DNA of 64,000 bases from JAUVPB01 sp965223695 (GCA_965223695.1 CBDCXJ010000034.1:62001-126000); one strand, 5' to 3'; positions 1 through 11,282 are shown, counted from the stretch's first letter. Numbers and translations are program-made. Notes: generated by a model not told the origin, from the letters alone.

Positions 1-1460
1 AAGTCGCGGGCACGGAAGCCGCCTCCGTCTGCCTCGAGCAACACGCCGGCGGCTTCGACGACCTCTCCTGCGCTGAGCGCGAGGCGCACGGCCACGGTGG
101 GAAACGCGACCGGAGTGCCATCCGGGGCGACGACGCCGACGACGCGGTCGTGCACCGAGAGACGCGGATCGACATCGCCAACCGGGAAGATGGGCCCGTT
201 GTCGTCCCGCCCGCCGAGCGGGTCCAGCGGGTACGTGCGCCCGATGCCGCCGTCCTCGGCCACGATCGTTGTGTCGGGGTGGGCTCGCTTCCACTCGCCC
301 CAGGTGCTCGTCGCCACCGTGACCTGCTCCAGCAACACGCCGTCGTCCTCGAGTGGCCCGGACAGCGCCTCGCCGGTGAAGGTGTCGAACACGGAGCCGC
401 TCTGCAGGTCGTACATGACCTTGTTCGAGCGGGCCAAGAGACCCGAGGTGCGCAGGACGAGATCCGCCGCGCCCGCATCCGTGAAGTAGGCCTGGGCGGA
501 ACCACAGAGCGTGCAGTAGGGCATCCCGATCCGACGGCCACCGAGGGTGTCGTTGGCCATCTCGTGGATCTCCATGATGTGCTTCGGGTAGGCGCGCGCC
601 TCGCCGTCGACGACGACGCCGAAGACGAACTCGTCGTCGGCGTACCAGGACCCGCCGGCAGCGTCGGTAACGGCTGGATCATCCAGCGCGGGGATGCAGC
701 CTCGCGGGCACCCGTCGGGATCACCGAGTGAGCGATTGTCGATGAACACGCCGCCCCAGCTGACCCAGCGCCAGTCGATCTTCGAGTCCTCGTCGGCGAA
801 GAAGCGCAACCAGCCAGGCTCGATCAACGTGAACAGCTGCTGCTTGAGGCGCTGATAGTCGGGCGGCGCGGGAGTGTCCCACGCGATCAGGCGGTTCGTG
901 ACTTCGAGCCAGGAGCGGCCGGGTTGGCGCTCTTCAGCTGTGAGCTCCGTCCCCGTGACGGCTTCGAAGCCGGCGACGAGTGCGGCGCCGATCTGGCCGG
1001 TCGGAGCGAACCGGAGGATGTCGGCGAGGAGCCAGCCCAGGCGCGGGTCGCCTGACTGAGCGATGGCCTGGAGGGCTCCGGGGTCGACTGTCTGGGAGAG
1101 ATCGCTGAAGAGCTCGTCGATCGTGATCGCGAGCGCCGGGAGCAGCGGGCCAATGGGTGCCGCAGGCGGCGGCCCGTAGGGCTGATCTGCGGGCGCGGTC
1201 GGGGGCGACACATCGAGCGTCTCGCCCGGATCGGTCGTGCTCGAGGGCTCCGACTCAGCATCCGCGTCCGTCGACGCATTGTCTTCGGATGAAGCGGGCG
1301 CCGGTTGAGCCGAGCCCTCGCCGGCCCCACCCGCATCGCCAGCGTCGACGGCGGCCGGGCTCGCCGCGTCTGAAGGCCGAGCGTCGCCATCGCGCTCACT
1401 GCCGCAGGCGGCTGCCAGCAGCACGAGGACAGCGCCTATGGCTAGGAGTCGCAGTGCCAT
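1..1460 (-). CDS. DUF3179 family lipoprotein (C-terminus cut by window edge)
   Basis: The reading frame opens at ATG 1460 and runs without a stop to the window edge, so about 486 residues are visible and the C-terminus is missing. The start encodes a lipoprotein signal (MALRLLAIG... ending in LLAAAC), followed by an acidic, Ala/Ser/Asp-rich linker. The body carries the DUF3179 hallmarks: MPYCTLCGSAQAYF near 480-560, then FDTFTGEALSGPL, TWGEWKRAHPDT and YPLDPLGGRDDNG. The two cysteines of the YCTLCGS motif are conserved in this family, whose function is unknown; a metal or redox role is only a guess. It is an exported, membrane-anchored protein, divergent from the VOC gene downstream. Confidence 0.85.
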   Translation of the reverse strand, partial: MALRLLAIGAVLVLLAAACGSERDGDARPSDAASPAAVDAGDAGGAGEGSAQPAPASSEDNASTDADAESEPSSTTDPGETLDVSPPTAPADQPYGPPPAAPIGPLLPALAITIDELFSDLSQTVDPGALQAIAQSGDPRLGWLLADILRFAPTGQIGAALVAGFEAVTGTELTAEERQPGRSWLEVTNRLIAWDTPAPPDYQRLKQQLFTLIEPGWLRFFADEDSKIDWRWVSWGGVFIDNRSLGDPDGCPRGCIPALDDPAVTDAAGGSWYADDEFVFGVVVDGEARAYPKHIMEIHEMANDTLGGRRIGMPYCTLCGSAQAYFTDAGAADLVLRTSGLLARSNKVMYDLQSGSVFDTFTGEALSGPLEDDGVLLEQVTVATSTWGEWKRAHPDTTIVAEDGGIGRTYPLDPLGGRDDNGPIFPVGDVDPRLSVHDRVVGVVAPDGTPVAFPTVAVRLALSAGEVVEAAGVLLEADGGGFRARD

Positions 1461-1543
1461 TGCGCCAACCGTAGCCGCGAGCACATTGGGCGTTGTTAGT
1501 TCTGGCGCGCGGCCAACCTTAAGAGAAAAGGAACAATGGTCTG

Positions 1544-2008
1544 ATGACTGACTCCGCAACAAAGCCGCAGCTGATCGGCCTCAACCACATAGCGCTCGAA
1601 GTCGGGGACATCGGCGAGGCACTCGACTTCTACGGCAGCATCTTCGAGTTCTCGCTGCGCAACCGCTTCGAGCGGATGGCGTGGATCGACCTCGGTGACC
1701 AGTTCATCGCGCTCTCGACCAACCCGGCCCCGGCGCCGGACGACGATCGCCACTTCGGTCTCGTCGTCGACTCGAAAGAACGGACGCGGCGTGCGATGGA
1801 AGCCGCCGGGGTCGACGCGTTACCCGGGCGCAGCCTGCGCTTCCGCGACCCCTGGGGCAACCAGGTCGAGATCGTCGACTACGGCGATGTCCAGTTCACG
1901 AAGACCCCGGCCATCCTCGGCGGGATGGGGATCGAGCCCCCTGAGAAGACCGAGGAAGCGCTCGAGGAGCTGCGCGGCAAAGGGTTGCTCGACGAGTCGA
2001 CGAGCTAG
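1544..2008 (+). CDS. VOC family protein (glyoxalase/dioxygenase fold)
   Basis: A 154-residue single VOC module. It begins GLNHIALEVGDIGEALDFYG, the usual first beta-alpha-beta unit with the metal-ligand His, and ends with RFRDPWGNQVEIVDY, the typical second half with the metal-ligand Glu. The mid-part FIALS...DRHFGLVV provides the other His. These are the positions that bind a divalent metal in glyoxalase I, fosfomycin-resistance and extradiol dioxygenase relatives. The last 25 residues are charged and helical. The substrate cannot be told from sequence. The ATG at 1544 follows an AAGGAA-type ribosome site. The gene is convergent with the GST gene, only 4 bases away. Confidence 0.8.
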   Translation: MTDSATKPQLIGLNHIALEVGDIGEALDFYGSIFEFSLRNRFERMAWIDLGDQFIALSTNPAPAPDDDRHFGLVVDSKERTRRAMEAAGVDALPGRSLRFRDPWGNQVEIVDYGDVQFTKTPAILGGMGIEPPEKTEEALEELRGKGLLDESTS

Positions 2009-2012
2009 CCAG

Positions 2013-2651
2013 CTACGTCTCGTCGTCGAGGCCCTGCTGCTCGTAGACCCGCTGGATCGCTGGGCGGCTAATGATCCTCTCGTAGTGCGCGCCGAGGTTC
2101 GGGGCATCCCACCACTGATCGTCGAAGCGACGTCCCCAGCGTGTGAGCATCGCGAGGTAGAGATCTGCACTCGAGAACTGGCCGCCGACCAGATAGTCGC
2201 CGGCATTGCCGAGCTCGGCGTCGAGCCAGTCGCGCGTCTCTCGCAGCCGCGAGCTCGCACAGTCCTGTAGCTCCTCCTGCGCGGCGTCGCTGTCGACGCT
2301 GCGCGCCGGCGCAAAGAACGACATGGAGTCGGTCTGGACGGTGTTCGTCAGATGTGTGTGCCAGCGCAGCCAGTCCGCCCGCGCCGCTTGACCGCTCACC
2401 GGCGCGAGCCCAGACTCGGGGAAGCGCTCGCTGATGTACATGCAACAAGCCGCCGACTCGTAGGTGACCACGTCTCCGTCGACGAGCGCCGGCACCCGGC
2501 CCTTCGGCTGAAGCTCGAGGTAGTTCGGCGGATCGATCGACACACCGTCCTCACGCACGACGCGAACGAGCTCGTAGTCGGCCCCGGCTTCCTCGAGGCA
2601 GCCGTGCGGTGCGAGCGAGGCCGCTCCCGGTAGGTAGTAGAGCTTGATCAT
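2013..2651 (-). CDS. Glutathione S-transferase family protein
   Basis: 212 residues, normal length for a bacterial GST. The N-terminal thioredoxin-like domain starts MIKLYYLPGAASLAPH and has the LQPKGRVPALVDGD loop with the cis-proline, followed by YESAACCMYISERFP, where the usual ES pair binds the glutathione gamma-glutamyl group. The C-terminal all-helical domain contains FSSADLYLAMLTRW, the usual N-cap/hydrophobic staple region. GSTs conjugate or reduce with a thiol in the cytoplasm. Actinobacteria mostly use mycothiol, so the real co-substrate may not be glutathione. The YCII-like gene lies upstream on the same strand, with a 57-base gap. Confidence 0.82.
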   Translation of the reverse strand: MIKLYYLPGAASLAPHGCLEEAGADYELVRVVREDGVSIDPPNYLELQPKGRVPALVDGDVVTYESAACCMYISERFPESGLAPVSGQAARADWLRWHTHLTNTVQTDSMSFFAPARSVDSDAAQEELQDCASSRLRETRDWLDAELGNAGDYLVGGQFSSADLYLAMLTRWGRRFDDQWWDAPNLGAHYERIISRPAIQRVYEQQGLDDET

Positions 2652-2708
2652 CTTCCCTCCGCTCGGCGGTTCCGGACCGCGACGATAGCCACGCAGCGGT
2701 AGCTCGGC

Positions 2709-3062
2709 TCAGTTGAGGTCGGGGACGGCGCGCACCTCGATGGTGCCGCTGCTCGCGTGCGGAATCTTCGCCGCCAGCTCGAGCGCCTCGTCCCGCGACT
2801 CGCAGTCGAGGAGGTAGAAGCCGCCTAGCTGCTCCTTGGTCTCGGCGAACGGGCCGTCGGTCGCGATCGTCTCGCCGCTCCTCACGCGCACGGACGTCGC
2901 CGCCGGCGTCGGCTCGAGCGGCGCACCGGCGACGACGCGATCTCCAGCCTCTTCGCCGAACTTGTGGTACGCCGCCAGCATCTCCTTGAAGCCGTCGCTG
3001 CCAGGCTCCGGATGGCTAGTCGGGTCTGTCTCGTCCGAATAGATCAGGCACACGAACTTCAT
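2709..3062 (-). CDS. YCII-related (DGPF domain) protein
   Basis: 117 residues with the complete DGPF/YCII pattern: MKFVCLIYSDE at the start, then IATDGPFAETKEQLGGFYLLDCESRDEALELAAKIP, then GTIEVRAV at the end. This family has a ferredoxin-like fold and often sits next to ECF sigma factor genes; none is found here. No enzymatic role is established for most members. The following GST gene on the same strand may be cotranscribed. Confidence 0.85.
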   Translation of the reverse strand: MKFVCLIYSDETDPTSHPEPGSDGFKEMLAAYHKFGEEAGDRVVAGAPLEPTPAATSVRVRSGETIATDGPFAETKEQLGGFYLLDCESRDEALELAAKIPHASSGTIEVRAVPDLN

Positions 3063-3170
3063 GTGGTCCTCCCCTCCGTTGGGCCGTCGGCGCGCGGAAG
3101 CCGACGGTGCGGTCTCTTCGTTCAGTCGTCGAACGGGAAGACCCGTTCTCGACTACGTACTATCAGCGCA

Positions 3171-4463
3171 ATGGCCGGCGATCGACCAGCCGGTGCGGGT
3201 CGCAGCCTAGACCGCTCGAGGCTGCAGCGGCTTGCGCTCGTCGGCCTCGGACTCGCGCTCGTCGCAGCTGCCTGCGGTGGCAGTGAAGACGGCTCGGCGC
3301 CGCCACCCGAGCAACGGACGCAATCAGCCACGGTGTCCGAGTCTCCAGACACGGCGTCGCAGGCGGAGCCAACGGCTCCCAGCGCCGTCCATGAGCCTCC
3401 TCAGCCGCCCCCTGACACGGAGCCGCCGACAGGCGGCGAGGAGACGGAGCCAGTAGGCGACGACGGATGGACGAACTACGGCCCGTTGGAGGCAATCGAG
3501 GTGCCCGTGCCGACCTCCGACAACGGCTGGATCGCGCTGGCGACGAAGTCCGAACTCGTAGAGGACTTCGAGATCGCTGCGGTCAGCACGGATGGGGCGG
3601 AGCTCGTCGAGCTCCCGACCAACGAGGCGAGCGAGACGAGCGAAGCGGATGATCTCGGAGCTCGGGTCTCGCCGGACGGGCGCCACGTGGCGTTCCTGAG
3701 CACGCGTGAGTACGAAGGCGACGGCTCGGGCAGCTGGGATCTCTACGTCATGGCGAGCGACGGCTCCGGCGAGCGCCGCCTCACGTCGCACGGCCAGGTA
3801 GCCGACCTGCGCTGGACACCGGATGGTGAATGGATCACCTACGGCGTCATCGACGCAAGCGGAGCTGCCACCGGGGAGTTCCGGCACATGATCCTGGCGA
3901 TACGCCCAGACGGCACGGATGACCACGAGCGGCTTCAACTGACGGGGTTCGTCGCCGGATACGACTGGTCGCCCGACGGCGATCGGATCGCCTATGCGGT
4001 GTGCACCGTCGTTCAAGAGCCGGCTTGCGATATCTGGGTTGCAAACGCGGACGGGAGCGATCCCGAACAAGTGACCCAGACCGGAACGGATGTCGGTCCG
4101 TCCTGGTCGCCGAGCGGCGAGCAGCTCGCCTTCACTTCGACGCGCGACGAGAACGGCGCCTGCTACTTCGGCGACTGCAGCGGCTTCAATGGCGAGCTCT
4201 ACGTCATGCGCTCCGATGGGACGGGACAGCGTCGGCTGACCCACAACCCGGCCATTGACTCGCCTGCGAGCTGGTCGCCCGATGGCTCGCATCTCGTGTT
4301 CGCTCGGCTGGCACGGACGTCCGGGCCGGGTCAAGATGCATATCGCTCGTCCGTGCTAACGATCGACATCGCGACCGACATCGAGACCGTGCTCGTCGAG
4401 ACTGACACCGGCCGGCTCGCAGGGCCGCAATGGGCGACCGTGCCCGACAAGCCCGCCGGCTAG
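3171..4463 (+). CDS. TolB/PD40-type beta-propeller lipoprotein
   Basis: 430 residues from ATG 3171. An earlier in-frame start exists, but 3171 is followed directly by basic residues, a hydrophobic stretch and the lipobox LVAAAC. After a Pro/Glu-rich linker comes a run of propeller blades with the SPDG/SPSG signature, for example SPDGRHVAFLSTR, TPDGEWITYG, SPDGDRIAYAV, SPSGEQLAFTSTR and SPDGSHLVFARL, each followed by a DLYVMASDGSGERRLT-like strand. This is the PD40 pattern of TolB-like proteins. It should be lipid-anchored outside the membrane; the partner is unknown. A TACTAT hexamer at 3158-3163 sits 8 bases before the ATG and could give a leaderless mRNA. Its stop overlaps the stop of the convergent gene. 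Confidence 0.8.
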   Translation: MAGDRPAGAGRSLDRSRLQRLALVGLGLALVAAACGGSEDGSAPPPEQRTQSATVSESPDTASQAEPTAPSAVHEPPQPPPDTEPPTGGEETEPVGDDGWTNYGPLEAIEVPVPTSDNGWIALATKSELVEDFEIAAVSTDGAELVELPTNEASETSEADDLGARVSPDGRHVAFLSTREYEGDGSGSWDLYVMASDGSGERRLTSHGQVADLRWTPDGEWITYGVIDASGAATGEFRHMILAIRPDGTDDHERLQLTGFVAGYDWSPDGDRIAYAVCTVVQEPACDIWVANADGSDPEQVTQTGTDVGPSWSPSGEQLAFTSTRDENGACYFGDCSGFNGELYVMRSDGTGQRRLTHNPAIDSPASWSPDGSHLVFARLARTSGPGQDAYRSSVLTIDIATDIETVLVETDTGRLAGPQWATVPDKPAG

Positions 4464-6011
4464 CCGGCGCGTCGCCGTCGCACCAGCGCGGCCGCGCCCG
4501 CAGCGAGAACGGCCGCTAGGAGTGCGATCGCGAGGACCGTGACCCAGCGACCGCGTCCTTCGCCCCCCTCGCCGGGCAACGGCGTGCTGGGGGCTGCCTC
4601 GGCCAACGGGCCGGGCTCGCTGATCGAGGCCGGCGCCGGCTGGGTAGGCACGGGGGCGTCGCTCCCCGCGACCTCCTGGTCGACGGATGGCCCATCCGGC
4701 ACCCATGCGAGCGCCGAGACGGCTTTGCCGGGCAGCACGGCGAGCTGGGTTCCGACGCGGGGCGGCGTGCCCGTGACGACCCGCGCGTCGGGCCGAAGCA
4801 CAGCGACGTTGCCTCCTGCCAGGATGGCGTCCAGGACGGGGACAGCACTGCTGCGCCCGTGAGGGCGGAGCCGCGTATCGAATAGGCGCATGGGCCAGCG
4901 CGCACCGCTTGGCGGAACAACCATGAAACGGTCATCTGATAGCCACAGGGCTCGGCCCGTTCGACCTCTGCGCTCCAGACTCGTGGTGAGCACCTGCGGC
5001 TCGCTGCCGCTGACGTCGATTAACACGACCCGACTGGGTCGGGTCTCCGGGCCGCGGGCGCGGGTCTTCGCTACCCCAGCCAGCCAGCGCCCATCGGGAC
5101 TGACCGAGAGCGGGCCCGTCCGATCGGGCAGCCGAGCAATCTCGCGGCGCTCGCCGGTTTCGAGATCGATCGACACGGCACGGGTACCCCTTCGGCCCTC
5201 GCAGACATAGGCGGCCCGCGAAGGCGCGTCCCTCCCAGAGGGGCACGAGAGCGCCCGAGCTGACGCGGGCTACCACCTGAGGACCGCGATGTCGATCCGC
5301 AAAGACAACGAGCTCGTCGCCGCTGGCCGAACCGCATTCGAGATCGAGAACATCGGCTCTGAGCCCGGCGAGGCGAAGGTCGACTTCGTCGACCACTCTC
5401 ATCGTGCTGAGCTCGCGCACCGCCAGGATCGGCGAGCCGGGTCGACTTCGCCGATGCTCGACGTGCTCGACGACGCGCTGCCCACCCGGGCATGGCGCGA
5501 CGGCGACCGTCGTTCCGTCGCCGAGCCCGTAAGCGACCGTGTCGCCCGAGCTGTCGAGCGCGACAAGCCGCGCCGGGCCGAACGCGCCACCGACGACGTA
5601 CCGGATGGGCGCGTCACTCGTCGGCTCGGGAAGGCCCTTGCCCGCCGCGAGAAGTGCTTCGGGCGTGATGAAGCTGCACAAACCACTCGTCCATGCTCCC
5701 GGCGACCCGCGCAGGAAGACCCCTGCGCGAGTCCCGACGGGGAACTCGAAGCCGCAGGTGGCGCCCGCGACTGGCCTGCGAACTTCTACCTCGTCGCCGA
5801 GATCGCCTTTGACCGTCTGCTCAACCCGGAACGTCCAGACGGCCTCGTTCCCGTCAACCTCCCGCTTGATGGCCTCACCGACAAATGCCGCGGGCGTAGC
5901 CTCGAGCAGCTCGAGCGGCTCCGGTACAGCGCAGCTGCACGCGAGGGCCGAGTCTGGGAAAGCTAGCCAAACCCCGGCCATCACGATCGCACCCGCCAGA
6001 AGCACCCTCAC
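4460..6011 (-). CDS. Membrane-anchored CSC/NTR-like protein with propeller-like repeats (frameshifted)
   Basis: Two overlapping frames join into one protein of about 515 residues. The upstream part (GTG 6011, open to 4932) has a signal peptide ending SALACSCAVPEP, as in bacterial proteins with an N-terminal netrin/TIMP-like domain where a cysteine follows the cleavage site. It continues with repeat-like segments (GPARLVALDSSGDTVAYG). Its sense breaks at 5215-5217 (CCC on the plus strand), where the downstream frame (5176 to 4460) takes over with VSIDLETGERREIARLP and SPDGRWLAGVAKT. The C-terminus is a membrane helix (VTVLAIALLAAVLAAGAAAL) followed by RRRRAG. Removing one base of that run restores the frame, so an assembly error is likely. 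Function unknown. Confidence 0.65.
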
Positions 6012-6169
6012 ACCAACTTGGACGCCCGGCGGCCCTGGAAGTTCCCGGGCGCGACGCGGCGCGCGAGCAGCTCGGAGGCGCCGCCCGGAGCGCAGGGGCC
6101 GACCGACCGCCGGCGCGGCCAGTCGGTCAGCCCATGAGTCCACTCAGCACAAAGCCAAGCGAGATCTAG

Positions 6170-6625
6170 CTAGCCGGTCGCCGCTTTCCAGCTGAAGTCG
6201 CCCGCGACGTCCTGCTGGCCGACCGTGAAGTTGATGAACATCCCAGCCGCTGCATGCGCGCCGTTCCCGACGTTGCACACCGCGATGTACGAGCCTGGCT
6301 TGAGGTTGATCGTGCGGCGCTGCTTCTTGCCGCCATCCAGGGTCGCCGAGTTGAACTTGGAGCCGCCCGCGCTCCGGAAGATGATCCGGAAGTTGTGCGG
6401 GAAGTCACCCTTGTTGTTGAAGACGAACCGTGTCTTACCCGGCTTCAGCTTGCTTGCCTCGCCGAACCCGGCCGGCTTCAACTTCGCGCTCGCAAACGCG
6501 AACTCGCTCATTCGCACGGGAACTTTCTGAACGATCCCGCCCTTCTTGGCTGCCGAGGCGATCGTCGGCACGAGAAGCGCGACGAGGCCCGTTGCGGCCA
6601 GCACTACACAGAAGCGTCGTTTCAT
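6170..6625 (-). CDS. Secreted cupredoxin-like protein
   Basis: 151 residues with a clear Sec signal peptide (MKRRFCVVLAATGLVALLVP..ASA). The mature part is a single cupredoxin beta-sandwich. The copper ligands can be placed: His in FPHNFRI, then Cys, His and Met in YIAVCNVGNGAHAAAGMFINF, which matches the H-Cx(n)Hx(n)M layout of type 1 copper proteins. It could carry electrons or hold copper outside the cell; no partner oxidase or reductase is adjacent. Another cupredoxin-like lipoprotein occurs at 38.4-39.1 kb. Confidence 0.75.
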   Translation of the reverse strand: MKRRFCVVLAATGLVALLVPTIASAAKKGGIVQKVPVRMSEFAFASAKLKPAGFGEASKLKPGKTRFVFNNKGDFPHNFRIIFRSAGGSKFNSATLDGGKKQRRTINLKPGSYIAVCNVGNGAHAAAGMFINFTVGQQDVAGDFSWKAATG

Positions 6626-6751
6626 CGACCTTCCTCCCTTCGTTGCCTGCTTGTGCCTCGCGATACGCGAGACAACGCGCGATCGGATTGCGCGCGCATC
6701 CTAGGGACGAGGGCCCTCTGTCACATCCCAGGCCCATGGCACGATGGCCAC

Positions 6752-7612
6752 ATGCTCCAGCACGAGCCTCAGCGCCGAGTCCGTTGGCCAGAGTTTGCGC
6801 ATGTGATCTTCGACTGCGACTCGACGCTTGCCGCCGTCGAGGGCGTCGACGTGCTTGCAGCCGATGTGGGCATCGAAGATGAGATAGCCGCGCTCACGGA
6901 CGCGGCGATGGCGGGCGAAGTCGACCTCGGCGAGGTCTACGGCGCGCGCCTCGAGCGCCTGAAACCGAGCGAGCGAGCCGTGGCGAGCCTGCGCTCGGCC
7001 TACAAGGTGCACACCGTGCCCGACGCGCGACATGTGATCAGCGCGCTCCGCGAGCTCGACATCGAGGTATACGTGGTCAGCGGCGGCCTGGCAGAGCCGG
7101 TCGTCGAGTTCGCCGTCCACCTGGGGGTCGACGCGGACAACGTTCGTGGAGTGCGGGCGCACTACGACGAGCTGAGCGGCACGTGGTGGCAGCGCCACGG
7201 CGCGGGCGAGAAGGACTTCGCAGGCGTCGAGGAAGGCGCGCTGACCCGCAGCGACGGCAAGCCCGAGGTCATCCGTGACCTGCTCTCTGGCTCGACCGGC
7301 GCGAGCATGCTGGTCGGTGACGGCGCAAGCGATCAGCGTGCCGCCGGTAGCGTCGATCTCTTTGTCGGCTTCGGCGGCGCTACTCGCCGCCAGTACGTTG
7401 AGGACCGTGCGCCGGTGTACATCACAGCAGCGAGCCTGGCCCCGGTTTTGCCCATTGCTGCCGGACCGGGCGGGCGCGAGCGCCTGCGCTCGGCCGATGC
7501 GCGAGACACCTTCGCGCGCGGGCTGGCGTTGATCGAGCACGGCGACGTGAGCTTCCGCGACGAGAGCAAGCGCGGCCAGCTGCTGGCAGCGCTCGCGGTC
7601 GGAGGCATGTAG
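6752..7612 (+). CDS. serB: HAD-family phosphoserine phosphatase-like protein
   Basis: 286 residues from ATG 6752; the open frame extends further upstream, but that part is Arg-rich and not family-like. HAD motif I is FDCDSTLAAVEG (DxDST), motif II is VVSGG, and motif III/IV is SDGKPEVI...MLVGDGASDQRAA. These are the phosphoserine phosphatase signatures, with the cap after motif I containing the Glu/Arg-rich GEVDLGEVYGARLERLKP region. The product would hydrolyse phosphoserine to serine. The serA gene begins two bases after its stop, so the two are almost surely cotranscribed, which strongly supports this role. The C-terminal 70 residues extend beyond typical SerB. Confidence 0.78.
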   Translation: MLQHEPQRRVRWPEFAHVIFDCDSTLAAVEGVDVLAADVGIEDEIAALTDAAMAGEVDLGEVYGARLERLKPSERAVASLRSAYKVHTVPDARHVISALRELDIEVYVVSGGLAEPVVEFAVHLGVDADNVRGVRAHYDELSGTWWQRHGAGEKDFAGVEEGALTRSDGKPEVIRDLLSGSTGASMLVGDGASDQRAAGSVDLFVGFGGATRRQYVEDRAPVYITAASLAPVLPIAAGPGGRERLRSADARDTFARGLALIEHGDVSFRDESKRGQLLAALAVGGM

Positions 7613-7614
7613 CT

Positions 7615-9198
7615 ATGCCAGCGCACCGCATCCTCGTCGCCGACGAGCTCGGCGAAGCAGGGCTCGAGCTCCTCAGAAGCGCCGACGGTGTCGAGGTCGA
7701 CGTCAGGACGGGGCAGACGAAGAAGGAGCTCATCGCCGAGGTCGGCAGCTACCACGGCATCATCGTGCGCAGCGCGACCCAGATCGATGGCGACGTGCTC
7801 GCGGACGCTGACGAGCTGATCGTTATCGGCCGCGCAGGCGTGGGCGTCGACAACATCGATGTCGAGGCGGCAACGCTCAAGGGTGTGATCGTCATGAACA
7901 CGCCGCAAGCCAACGCCGTCGCGACGGCCGAGCAGACGATGGCGCTGATGCTCGCGGCCAGCCGCCACACGGCTCACGCGCACGCGTCGCTAGCCGCACA
8001 CGAATGGGCTCGTAGCGCGTTCACCGGAATCGAGCTCGCTGGCCGCACCCTCGGCATCATCGGGTACGGCCGCATCGGCCGCGAGGTCGCCCGGCGCGCC
8101 CGCGCGTTCCGGATGGAGGTCGTGGCCTACGACCCCTACATCTCGGAGTTGGTCGCGCGCGACCAGTCCATCAGGTTGCTCGAGCTCGACGAGCTCCTCG
8201 GCCAGGCCGACGTCGTCTCTCTCCATTGCGCGCTGTCGCCTTCGACACGCCACGTCCTCGACGCGCGTGCGCTCGGGCTGCTCAAGCCCGGGTCGATCGT
8301 GATCAACGCGGCCCGGGGCGAGCTGGTCGACGAACAGGCCCTCGCCGACGCTCTCGAGTCGGGTCACATACTCGCCGCCGGAGTCGACGTGTTCTCGAGT
8401 GAGCCTCCGGCCGCCGACCACCCGTTGATCGGCCATCCGAAGGTGGTCCACACGCCGCATCTGGGCGCGAGCACGCGTGAAGCGCAACGCGACGTCGCCC
8501 TTCAGGCAGCCGAGCAGATGATCGATGTGCTCCATGGCGGAGAGATCCGGAACAGCGTCAACTTTCCCTTCGAGATGGACGCCGAGCTGAAACCCTGGCT
8601 CGAGCTCGCGCACGCACTCGGTCGGCTGCAATTCGCGATGGCGCCCGACCGTATCGAGCGGGTTGAGATCGAAGCGCGCGGCGCCGCAGTCGACGGGTCG
8701 ATTCGAGCCGTCGCGACCGGCGTTCTCGCGGGGCTGCTCACCGGGTTCCTGCCAGACTCGGTCAACCTCGTCAACGCACCGGCGCTCGCGGCAGAGCATG
8801 GGATCGCCCTCGCCGAGGGCCATGGCATCGGCTCGAGCGACTACGCCAACCTCATCTCCTGTCGGGTCACGTGGGCGAAGGGCGAGCGCGTGATGTCGGG
8901 CTCGGTCTTCGAGAACCGGCGAGGTCGCGTTGTTCAGGTCAGCCGCTACCACCTCGATGCCGAGCCGCGCGGAGTCATCCTCCTCATGCTCAGCAGGGAT
9001 ATGCCCGGGGTGATCGGCGAGGTGGGCACCCTCCTCGGTCACCACGGCGTCAACATCGCCGAGTGGCGGCTCGGGCGCGATGAGCGCGGGGGTCAGGCGC
9101 TCTCGTTCATCAACCTCGACTCGCCGCCGGCCGAGCTCGTGATCGAAGAGCTCGAGAAGGTCGAGGCGGTCGACAAGGCGATGGTGATCGAGCTCTAG
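7615..9198 (+). CDS. serA: D-3-phosphoglycerate dehydrogenase
   Basis: 527 residues, the length of the long actinobacterial SerA type. The N-terminal substrate domain (ILVADELGEAGLELL) is followed by the NAD-binding Rossmann domain with TLGIIGYGRIGREVARRA (GxGxxG), the NAARGELVDEQAL segment and the catalytic His in TPHLGASTREAQ. After these come the intervening ASB domain and a C-terminal ACT domain (MLSRDMPGVIGEVGTLLGHHGVNIAEW) that in this family senses serine. It oxidises 3-phosphoglycerate, the first step of serine synthesis. It follows the serB-like gene by 2 bases. No serC is visible in the window. Confidence 0.95.
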   Translation: MPAHRILVADELGEAGLELLRSADGVEVDVRTGQTKKELIAEVGSYHGIIVRSATQIDGDVLADADELIVIGRAGVGVDNIDVEAATLKGVIVMNTPQANAVATAEQTMALMLAASRHTAHAHASLAAHEWARSAFTGIELAGRTLGIIGYGRIGREVARRARAFRMEVVAYDPYISELVARDQSIRLLELDELLGQADVVSLHCALSPSTRHVLDARALGLLKPGSIVINAARGELVDEQALADALESGHILAAGVDVFSSEPPAADHPLIGHPKVVHTPHLGASTREAQRDVALQAAEQMIDVLHGGEIRNSVNFPFEMDAELKPWLELAHALGRLQFAMAPDRIERVEIEARGAAVDGSIRAVATGVLAGLLTGFLPDSVNLVNAPALAAEHGIALAEGHGIGSSDYANLISCRVTWAKGERVMSGSVFENRRGRVVQVSRYHLDAEPRGVILLMLSRDMPGVIGEVGTLLGHHGVNIAEWRLGRDERGGQALSFINLDSPPAELVIEELEKVEAVDKAMVIEL

Positions 9199-9213
9199 TG
9201 CGTCGCGATGCCG

Positions 9214-9537
9214 TCAACCCGGGCTGACGGGATCGCGCTCGGGCCGACGAGCTACGCGAACGACGATGAGCGCGATCACCGCGGCCATCGCGATCAGCAG
9301 CCACGTGCGCCAGAACACGAGCGCGAAGATCGCGATGACGGCCAGTGCGACGAGGACGTGCAGCCACCCGAGGCGCTCCCTGGTGCGCCAGATCGCGAAG
9401 ACAAGTACGGCGACGAAGCCGAGGCCGAGAAGCGCGGGCCAGAGAAGCCAGGAGAGCACGACCAACGCTGCCAGCCCGACCAGCGTCCAGATTGCAGCGA
9501 ACTTGAGCTTGTCGACGGTCTCACGGACAGCTTCCAC
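9214..9537 (-). CDS. Small membrane protein
   Basis: 107 residues if it starts at GTG 9537, which has a CAGGAG ribosome site seven bases upstream; the frame can be extended to a TTG at 9594. An N-terminal amphipathic helix (VEAVRETVDKLKFAAIW) leads into two or three closely packed membrane helices (LVGLAALVVLSWLLWPALLG, VAVLVFAIW, HVLVALAVIAIFALVFW and LLIAMAAVIALIVV) and a short basic tail. No family is recognised. It is convergent with serA. Confidence 0.6.
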   Translation of the reverse strand: MEAVRETVDKLKFAAIWTLVGLAALVVLSWLLWPALLGLGFVAVLVFAIWRTRERLGWLHVLVALAVIAIFALVFWRTWLLIAMAAVIALIVVRVARRPERDPVSPG

Positions 9538-9632
9538 GCGGAACTCCTGCAGAGCGGGTACGGGCCCGAGGATATCCCGCGCCGCCCTTGCCAAAACGGG
9601 CCTGTGCGCGCTGAGCTACGCTAGGTGTCTCG

Positions 9633-11282
<1,650 letters not shown>

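Noticed and set aside
7990..9045. 351-codon antisense frame inside serA
   Set aside because: Shadow of the conserved serA reading frame.
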